A stretch of DNA of 64,000 nucleotides from Rosa chinensis (taxonomy: Eukaryota; Streptophyta; Magnoliopsida; Rosales; Rosaceae). The notes beneath the pieces are model-generated. The model worked only from the letters and a program-made list of their open reading frames with translations. It searched no databases and was not told the origin of the DNA. The stretch covers positions 46,079,139 through 46,143,138 of the forward strand of contig NC_037094.1 in NCBI RefSeq assembly GCF_002994745.2, given 5' to 3'. Position 1 is the first letter of the stretch; each line of letters opens with the position of its first letter. A program made the translations under genes and the position numbers. This document shows positions 56,401-64,000 of this stretch, one piece after another.

Positions 56401-56757
56401 CGAGTGGAGGAGAAGGAGCAGCGGCAATGGTTAGGGTTTTGGAGCGGGAGGAGATTTTGAGAGAGAGAGGGACAGAGTGAGCAAAGTTTGACCGGCCTTC
56501 TATCTCTTTTTCATTCGAGAGAGAAGTTTTAATATTTGGCTGAAAAATTTGGCGCTTTTAGCTCACGGCATACAAGGAATTATAACCGAGAAATTAGTAA
56601 CTTCCTCGCAAACTATGAGAATTTGTGAGGAATTTTTCCTCGCAGATTTTTAACTAAGCAACGACCATGTATTCCTCACAAATTGTAATTTTTGGCGAGG
56701 AATTATCGATCCTCGCAAATACTTTCCTCACTAATTACCTGATTTCTTGTAGTGGCA

Positions 56758-58840
56758 TGAGAATGATATAATTGTTAGCTTGGAGAATTTGAGAATCTTC
56801 AGCCTTGGATATGTGCTTTTGTGATTTAAATATTCTTAAGCATGACTAGTTATTTAAATGGAACACAACCACCTTTAACAATGGCATGAGGCTTTGCTTG
56901 TTAGCTTGTTAGCTTGCTCGAAAATGATACTTCTAATTATGAGCTTTTTGTTGATTTAGGAAAACGGTGATAATAAAGATGAAACTTAGTTCTAACTCAT
57001 CGGTGAAATAATGCCTAGTTAAGGGTATGGCTTTAAAAAGTGAATTTATATGGAATGAGGACCTAGTTTAGGACGATATATTTTCCTTGTATGTTGGTTT
57101 GTTGCTGTGCTTGTTTTGCTCTGTGCTCAATGTGTGGCCTTCTATTAACATATGCACAATAATAAAAGATTCTAATACTAAGGCTGGCAAGATCTCAGTA
57201 GTGGTTATCAGGATGTCTAGCATGTGGATCTTTGATGCTCATAGGAAGAAAAGATAAGCATGGATAGGTAAAAATGGGGATGACTAAGTCAGCATGATTA
57301 TTGAGGAGCTTTTATGTTAACGCTGACTATAAAACAAATGAGGGTAAATAGTTCCTAATGATGGAAATTTTGGAATTTGGTTTAGTGCATTTTGATTTCT
57401 GTACTGAAAAGCTCTTTACCTAATGAAGCTAATGGTGTTGAGTGCTTGATTACAAAAAAGGCATGCAACCTGTTTGTGTTGTAACAATGATGGCTTGAAG
57501 ATTGATCTTAGGAATGTGCTTGTTTGCTTGAGTAATTAAACTACAGCATTTGTAGGCTTGGGGCATCCTTGAATAATTGTTTGTCAAAATATATATATAT
57601 ATATATATATATTTATATTTTACAGCATCATGAATTCCTTTTCCAGCTTTTCAGAATCTCATTTGTAACTAGTTCATGATCTTGCCTAAGATTGGATCAG
57701 TATTCCACTGAAGATGAAATGTCAACTTCATTAGTAGAGACAAGTTACATCAGCAACTATCTGCCCCAGGCATATTGACATGAATGGGGGTTTAGCATGG
57801 CATCATAGCATGATTGGATGTTCTCTCCGTTTGACACCAAGAGGACTCTGCTGTCTTTTGTGTATAGTTTAAATAGAAGTTTTGCTTCTTAATCAAAGTC
57901 ACAGCTTTTGAACATTGTGAATTTGATAGGGAGGCTACAATCGTCACAGCCTAGTTCCATGAAAGGAACATGAAAAGATGTGATTTTTTTTTCAATACCC
58001 AAATCTTGGCTCTTGGAGAAAATAAACCACTCTTGTACCAATATATTTTTCTGGTGTATATCAGAGCTCATAAGAGGGTAAAAGAGCAGAAAATTGAATC
58101 CAAGTTTTTAAAAGTGAGAATAAAATAAAGTATTTCCTGACTAAGCTTGTTTGCATCACTTTTAACTAAATTGATATTCTGCTTGGAGTATAGCTGGCAG
58201 TGTTGTGACATCAAAAGCTTGGATGTTTGAAGCAAACTCTCATCTTATCATGGAACAATAGCATGAATTTTTTTTGTTTGCATCATAGAGCATTGCTGTG
58301 AAATTGAGGAAGCCGTGGTGAAATCACAGCATGTTTTTTGAACTTCATTAAGCAAAACCCCCAAGTTTGCATGATGCTTGAATATATGCTCTTTTATTCT
58401 AGGCTTCCAATTACTTTCACAGAGGAGGATGGCTTAAGAATGAGTATGCTAAGCTGATTTAAGCCTTTATTTAAAAAGCAAATGTATTTGATGAGAAGCT
58501 GTAAAAGGTAAATGATTTCTAGAATGTAAGATATATTGCGGGTGTTAGCAAACAAAGATTGAGATTTTTCCATGTTGCAGGTAAGGTTTACTAAAGGAGT
58601 AAGAGTTTTGTAAACAAGCTTGACAATGGTGATCTGGTAAAGAATTGGATTAGAATATGTAGTGCATTGATGTTTGCAATGACTGGGAGGTGTGTGTTTG
58701 CAAAATTATTTTCGGCAATGGTTCTTGATCCCATGAACAGAGCCTGAGGGATATATAGATTGGGATCTACCACTGTTAAAATATTGTAGCTTGAGATACC
58801 TTGCAGTGAGGAAGAAACCACCAGCTAGAGTCACAGCCTA
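56758..58840 (-). other. Element E internal region, right part (non-coding)
   Basis: No gene seen; the longest frames are under 80 codons and without domains. An AT microsatellite lies at 57590-57612. Text rich in TTAGCATG/CATGAT words matches the other interior blocks of E. The block ends at the primer site of E. Confidence 0.5.
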
Positions 58841-58859
58841 GTCCCCAGCAGAGTCGCCA
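58841..58859 (-). other. Primer binding site of element E
   Basis: Minus strand TGGCGACTCTGCTGGGGAC, three bases inside the LTR end. This type of site is found in Tat/Ogre-like gypsy elements. It sets the orientation of E and its 5' LTR as the right-hand one. Confidence 0.75.
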
Positions 58860-58862
58860 AAA

Positions 58863-61794
58863 TGGAGAGGCACTTTTGATTAGGATTGTACGGCAACAAA
58901 ATCACTATGGTAGAACCACAAATCTTGTCCCCTTTGTATAAGTTAGTGAAGACTAGGCCCAGCAAACTTCGAATGACACGAGAATCCTAGGAAGCTTGCT
59001 ATTGTATTACTCCCGGAAGCTCCTTCCTCATTCACAGCAATGAACTGGTTGTGTGTTATTTACAATGAAGGGCTTGGCAAGATGTGCGTGGCGTGTGAGC
59101 TAGAAAAGCATGAGTTTCGGAAGAAGAGATTCCGGCAGTGATTGGTGGATTGGTTGAGGTCTTCGGTATAAGGGATAGAAGTTGGGAAGGTAGAGGACAA
59201 AGGATGGATTTTTTGGAGAGAAGAAGCAAGACAGAGAAGATCTTTATATGATAAAGCATGATAAGTTTGAATCTACATGAAGGTAAAGGAGAATCTGGGT
59301 TGGGAATGGTTTCTATGATTCTAATGGGGGGAATTGCTTGGCTATTTAATGGTTAGCTTGTGTTTCTCCCCTTCCACAACAACTATAACCCTTAATTTAT
59401 AGAGTGGCGGTGGCTTAAGTTTAGGGCTGTTATTGTTTCTATGTTTCCATGAATCCTTCTGCTGCTGTAATCCCAGGAATCCTGCTGCTGTGATCCCAGG
59501 ATTCCCGCTGCTGTGATCCTAAGTATCATGGTTCCAAGATTTGCTGCTGGAAAAAGGGAAGTCAAAGGTAGAGAATTGGCTTTGTGTGAAAGAATGTGAT
59601 ATAGTACTTGTGATGTCTAGTTTTAAGGAAAATAATTGAATATGTTGGGTAAAGAGAAGTGTTGTTGTAATTGAGTGGTTTTTGGGTTCTTTTTTCTTCA
59701 CTTGCCCATAATCAAAATTGGGCTGTTGGGCTTAAATTTCGGTCCCCAAGTCCGAAATTATCGACAAGCCTAAAACTAATAATGAGCCTCATGCATTTCT
59801 GTTACCTTCCACGCCACACCCGTTCTTGCAAGCCCCAAATGCGTGAATGTGCCTGGGGTCCACATGCATGGTGATAGGAGCATTTTTATGCAACATTTTA
59901 ATAATTATTTCCTCATATTTTACTTAGTTATTTCCTTAAATAAATAAATTTTAATTTAATTTTTATTTTCTAGGTACATTGGAATAAATGGAGAAGAAAT
60001 GAGCTGAAATGAAGAAATGGAGTTTTCCTGGTCCGACTAGGAATCCCAGTCAACGCAGGAATCCTGATGAGGCTAGGAAACCTGAAGGCATTAGGAGACC
60101 ACATGCTGACATGGGAGATATTTTGGGAGATTAAATCTGATTTTTGCATGGAAGATCAAGGAGATTACGTGGAGAATATCAAGGGAGAATTTTAAGGAAG
60201 AAAATATTCAAAACAAGTCCAGATTCGTTCCTCAATTCCCTCAAGATATGTTGGCTGAAATTAGAGAATAAAATCTGCAATTTTAATGTGAAAATCAAGA
60301 GAAAATCAAGGGGAGGACATTAAGGATAAAGCCATGGAGAGATTTAAGGGAGAAAAGGTCCAAAATGCGTCCGGATACATTGTCTAGGTTCATGCCTAGA
60401 TATTTGGCCGAAAATGGTGAATAAAATCAGATTAAATCTTGAGAAAATCAGCAATAATATATTTGGAAAGATTATGGATTTATTTTGGAGCTTTTTGATT
60501 GGTTGAGTGACATGGCAAAGCTGACGTGGCATTAATTCATTGGTTGGAGCTGTGTGGTGCAACCAGAAAATTCCTTAGAAATTAAATTCATGAAGCCTTG
60601 CCTTCCCCTAAATAAACCACCACAACACCACCACAACACACCTCTTCATTCAGAAAATTCTCTCCATAACGTCAAGCTTTCTCTCCATCCTCTAGTTTCA
60701 AGTCTCTGCGTCTTCAAGCAAAGAGAAGAAGAGAAGAAGAAGCCATGAAGCCTCCTAGCCGCCATCATCCACCTTGTGTCGTGAAGCTTTGGAGCCTTGC
60801 TTTCAAGATCCAAGACCAACGTCTCAAGCTTTCCACCATTCATCCTTCATGGTGTAATTCTATCTTATTCCTTGTAACCTTTTTGGTTTTCTTTGTTTTG
60901 ATTTTGTATGAACTTGATTTCTAGTTGACATAAACGTTAAGGGCAAAGTTTAAAGCCTATTAATATGTTTTGAAATAAAGTTGTGATTTCTATATGTTGA
61001 TTTATATGTTGCTTATGTGAGATTGCTTGATTGATTTTGTTTTACAGAAAACTTTTATGTGTATGTGTTCTTTGGTGGTCAACTTAGGATATATGCATGT
61101 AATTGGAGCTAGATTTAAGTAGTAAAGGCTTTGGACAAAGGTCGAAATCAATTAAGGAGGATTGCAAATAGGTGAACTTATTCATAACTAGGTTGACATC
61201 CTTTCTTTGTTCTTAATGCGTTGAATGTGTTCTTGATTAGCGAGCTTTCTAGACTATGATTGCATGTTCAATAGGATTGATTTAGGTGCTTTCACTTAGA
61301 TTAATTATTCAAGGAAAGTAAAAAATGGGAAATCGTTTGCTTTCTAACGTTTCACATGGTCAACTTCTTTCTCATGACATAGAAGATCAACTATAGGAAT
61401 TGTGATTGGATTTCATTCATATGATTGTGGATTTGATCTTTGTTCCTTGCGTTCCACCCTTGTATATGTGTTTTTGTATTTTCTTTATTTTGTTTCTTTT
61501 AATTTTCGAAAACCCTAAGTCTAAAAACCCCCTTAATTTCGTTACTTGTAAATATTCTTGTAAATATTATACTTTGTTTTATTTTAATTCTTTATTTGTC
61601 TTACAATGACAGGTATACCCTTAATCCCCGGATTAGAACGATCCCTATTTACCGTATACTAATGATGACATTTTCAGGGTTAAATTATACGCTTACTTTT
61701 AGCGTATCACATGGCATGATGATTGTCGGTATAATTTGCTTATTGGGCTCGAGAAATATATTGGGCTTGATAGCTGGATTTTTGGGCATCAACA
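58863..61794 (-). repeat. 5' LTR of element E, split by solo LTR D
   Basis: LTR sequence 58863-59871 and 61715-61794 matches 29277-30365. The break is a clean CATGG duplication around D. It ends ATCAACA at 61794, followed by E's duplication AACCC. Confidence 0.85.
59872..61709 (+). mobile_element. D: solo LTR of the A family inside the 5' LTR of E
   Basis: Starts TGATAGGAGCA and ends GCGTATCA, about 1.84 kb, with duplication CATGG (59867-59871 and 61710-61714). It aligns throughout with the LTRs of element A. The TATA box seen in A (TATATAAA) reads TAAATAAA here (about 60609). No internal domain, so it is a recombination product. Confidence 0.9.
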
Positions 61795-61799
61795 AACCC

Positions 61800-62212
61800 A
61801 AACATAAAAACTTAATTATATTCTTCAATATATACAATGGCAAATGCCAAACCAGAGTAAGTTTTTGGACAAAACAATACAGAATCTAGAAGTTATTAAA
61901 CTAGGATCAAAACAACAAAAACATGATTAAGTTAAGAATAGCAAATGGAGTAGCCATTAGTGCACTGTTTGCTAGTTGGTGCTTGTTAGAATACATGTCT
62001 TATGTAGAGATTTCTGATATTATTTCAGGACATACTCTAGATGCTTATTGTAATCAGGGGTTTAGGCTTAATATCCCCCCCCCTTGTATTCGACAGTTTC
62101 ATTAATCAAGGCTTGAGGGCAGCCGCACCAGCCCTTTATTCAAACAAAAAAGAAAAAAAAGAACAGCAAACATCATTATGAAGTTAAAGAGCAGCAAACA
62201 TGGCTGACCAAA
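61800..62212. other. LINE-like 3' tail and flanking DNA right of element E
   Basis: No gene. The stretch 62040-62165 (CCCCCCCCCCTTGTATTC, then TTAATCAAGGCTTGAGGGCA) ends in an A-rich tail, resembling the 3' end of a plant LINE, but the match is from memory. The 60-codon frame at 61923 has no domain. Confidence 0.3.
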
Positions 62213-63250
62213 TCATGTCCTTGGCATTTCCATGAAGTTTTGCATTTTTTTCATGTTCTCTATCATCTGTAGTTGATCAGCTCTTATCTTATCCAACTCC
62301 GCCTCACATTGTTTTTCTCTCTCAGGGACTTCGTTCCTTTCAATAGTAGATTCGTTTCTCAATCTTTCAACCTTCATCAATGCTCTTACAGAGACACTTT
62401 TTTGTTCTTCCACAACAGCCCTTAGTTCTTGAACCTCTTTTGAAATCCCTCGGTTTTCCATATGGATAAATGGAACATCAGCCTATTTATATTCTGACCA
62501 TTCCCATTCCTCAAACTCGGTTTCTCTTCTCAACACCAAACACCTCAGCATATATGTCTTCTACAAGCTCAGGGGTTATTTCTATGTTTTGGTCAGCTTT
62601 TTTAGCTTCCATTTAACACAACCAATCATTTTAAACTAAAACAATTTCAATTATAATGCAAATAATTGTAGTCATATTTATAGTACTAACCACAGCTTGC
62701 GTTGATGCTTCATCAATATATGTACCATGTTTTAGAACCCGTCTTTAGGTGGGTTATCTTGAATCTCTCTTTGCGGTTGGGTGATGCACCCTTTTTATTT
62801 TCTACTTGCTGCTAAAATCAATACTAGTTGAAAGGTAATGGTACAATTAATGCAGTTAGTTTATCATATAATTACACACACACACATATATAAATATATT
62901 ATAAACTTATTTTACAACTGAAAAATTTAGTCGTTATGAAATCATTCAAATACACCATATACATGGGGTAAGCATATAAGATAAGAATGCATAACTGAAC
63001 CATCCTATATAGACGGTTCCAAGTCCCATATGCAGTTGAAGTAACATTGATCAGTCTAACCTCCTAACAAATAATACCATACTTGAAGCTATTCTTCATC
63101 TGTAATACACATTATCTACTGATGGATTAAAACATATTTACAAGGAAACTTACCTATTTATAAATTTTTGGTGCATAAATCATTGACCCAGTAGTGTGGC
63201 TCATCTTCTTTTTTTTCCTGTTTGCGACATTAATTGCAGTTTTTTTCCTA
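62213..63250 (-). pseudogene. Transposase_24-type (Ptta/En/Spm) protein remnant
   Basis: Minus-strand pieces in the order expected for the plant Transposase_24 family. 63240-63155: ANRKKKKMSHTTGSMIYAP (the family's N/R-rich, HTxGS block). About 62800-62695: GASPNRKERFKITHLKTGSK (the THxK block), frameshifted into YIDEASTQA. About 62613-62525: ITPELVEDIYAEVFG, then NRV and a TGA where the family usually has R. 62461-62213: an 82-codon coiled-coil tail (VQELRAVVEEQKS). Gaps between pieces could be introns, but the stop and frameshift indicate decay. The family is linked to CACTA-type transposons; its function here is not known. Confidence 0.55.
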
Positions 63251-63337
63251 TACACAAGCACAATTAAGAATAACTCAATGACACCAACTTTTGTTGAACC
63301 AATTTCATTAATAATTAATCTATTATAACCATTTAAG

Positions 63338-63540
63338 AGCAAGAGAATTTGGGAGAATACATAGATTCTTTCATTGATAATAGGAGTCTCTATATATAGA
63401 GGATTACAAGTACAATATCTTGGAGTACAAGGAATCCTAATCAAATATGGATTAGAAGATCAATAATATTCTACCCTATTACAACTAGAACAAGTAATCA
63501 TGTTGGGGTCAGTGACACATAATTAGGATTTCCTACAACA
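63338..63540 (-). repeat. 3' LTR of a Copia element (boundaries approximate)
   Basis: On the minus strand a short LTR starts TGTAGGAAATCCTAATTATG (end at about 63537 on the plus strand). A polypurine tract AAGGGGGAAT lies just outside it, and a TATA-like CTCTATATATAGAG at about 63391-63404. The left boundary is not clear; no CA end or duplication was found. Confidence 0.5.
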
Positions 63541-63754
63541 TTCCCCCTTGTGTTGTCCAAACAATGGTGCTTCTCATGTTACCTTGTTAAAAACCTTGTC
63601 AAGTAACAAAAATCCAGTGGGACAAATAACCTCGGTCAAAAAGGAAAAGGAGTACAACACACCCTTCACATTTTGAGATCAAAACATATAGACAACTCCT
63701 CCTGATGTATGTGTCTCCCCTTGATGACTACAATCATGGAAATTCGGATAATTT

Positions 63755-64000
63755 CTATAGACCAATACTTTTCATATGTTTCTCGAAAATGGATTTGGGC
63801 AAAGACTTAGTAAATAAATCTCCACATTGTCCTGAGATTGAATTTGATTCACTTTGATCTTGAGGAGAGTTTGTTGTTGTTGATTGTAGAAGAACTTAGG
63901 CAATATAAGTTTGGTGTTGTCGCCCTTGATGTAACATTGCTTCATTTGTTTAATGCAAGCAGCATTATCCTCATAAATGCTCGTAGGCTCATTTGTGGTA
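63755..64000 (-). pseudogene. Copia pol C-terminus (RNase H end), partial at right edge
   Basis: Minus-strand frame entering from the right edge: SIYEDNAACIKQMKQCYIKG, then KLILPKFFYN, the end of a Ty1/copia RNase H (EDNxxAI...KFF block). At about 63830 the frame shifts, and the final block LFTKSLPKSIFEKHMKSIGL continues in another frame to a TAG at 63755. One base missing or extra therefore breaks it. The rest of the element lies outside the window. Confidence 0.75.

Larger units (their letters stand above)
50956..56754. mobile_element. Element H: CACTA transposon with captured host exons, inside E
   Basis: The right end, read inward, is CACTACAAGAAATCAGG, the common plant CACTA terminus. 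The left end is ACTACAAGAGAAAATG with the first C lost or shifted. GCA is duplicated (50953-50955 and 56755-56757). Both ends carry many subterminal copies of TTCCTCRCAAAT in both orientations (about 50990-51250 and 56600-56735). There is no transposase frame. The interior holds gene-like pieces on the minus strand, including a recognisable YvcK/CofD-type segment, and solo LTR I. Confidence 0.8.
29277..61794 (-). mobile_element. Element E: large non-coding LTR retrotransposon spanning nest 2
   Basis: Two LTRs of one family lie about 30 kb apart (29277-30365, and 58863-61794 with an insertion). They are enclosed by a perfect 5-bp duplication AACCC (29272-29276 and 61795-61799). On the minus strand the LTR starts TGTTGAGGCCC and ends GTGCCTCTMCA. 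A primer site lies next to the right LTR and a polypurine tract AAGGGGGCTAA next to the left one (plus 30366-30377), so both ends agree on minus orientation. E's own interior (30378-32226, 49939-50955, 56758-58840) has no gag or pol. The copy therefore looks like a large retrotransposon derivative that later received all the other insertions. Confidence 0.85.

Noticed and set aside
56239..56480. Several overlapping plus and minus frames at 56.2-56.5 kb
   Set aside because: GC-rich 5' exon sequence opens many frames; only the minus-strand frame with GGTAFNG and DGGSTAE matches a known family.
1..64000. tRNA, rRNA, riboswitch or CRISPR features
   Set aside because: None seen. The tRNA-like strings found are 18-19 base primer sites next to LTRs, not tRNA genes.

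Overview
This is plant nuclear DNA, almost certainly a eudicot and possibly Rosaceae. The evidence is NLR immune-receptor genes with plant splice sites, LTR families with long AT-rich LTRs, and CACTA, hAT and Tat-type Ty3/gypsy elements. The family assignment of the organism is an inference from the general look of the repeats; nothing in the window proves it. Apart from an NLR cluster at the left edge, the window is a heavily nested transposon landscape with no convincing intact single-copy host gene.

Layout. 1-1274: the 3' end of a CC-NBS-LRR-type leucine-rich-repeat gene that enters from the left. 1275-2955: AT-rich spacer. 2956-~4830: a second NLR, with a TIR exon spliced in frame to an NB-ARC that carries CNL-class motifs; it breaks down by frameshifts at the start of the LRR. 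4964-7134: degraded DNA, including the end of a basic, LINE-ORF1-like reading frame on the minus strand.

7135-28279: nest 1. An Athila-like non-autonomous LTR element (A; duplication CCCAA; tRNA-Asp-type primer site) split the LINE-like frame. It was then invaded by two copies of an LTR family B: a rearranged element in its internal domain (9830-17399, duplication GACTT) and a solo LTR in its 3' LTR (20608-27298, duplication AAGCC). The solo LTR was in turn hit by a CACTA transposon (22020-26190, duplication TCT). 28280-29276: the other side of the LINE-like sequence.

29277-61794: nest 2. A non-coding LTR element E (minus strand, duplication AACCC) with its two LTRs about 30 kb apart. Inside it are: a probable solo LTR J (32227-49938), itself containing a hAT element G (33690-35028) and a Tat-lineage gypsy element F (35288-49659); a CACTA element H (50956-56754) carrying captured host exons and a solo LTR I; and, in the right-hand E LTR, solo LTR D of the A family (59872-61709). 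Element F is the main coding body: a long open reading frame for RT, dual RNase H and integrase, a broken gag/protease region, and an antisense plant-mobile-domain (PMD) gene.

61795-64000: a LINE-like 3' tail, remnants of a Transposase_24-type protein on the minus strand, and the 3' LTR and RNase H end of a Copia element running off the right edge. The most interesting points are the TIR/CNL-NB-ARC chimera, the antisense PMD gene converging on pol in F, the YvcK/CofD-like exon captured by a CACTA element, and the scrambled interior of the B1 element.
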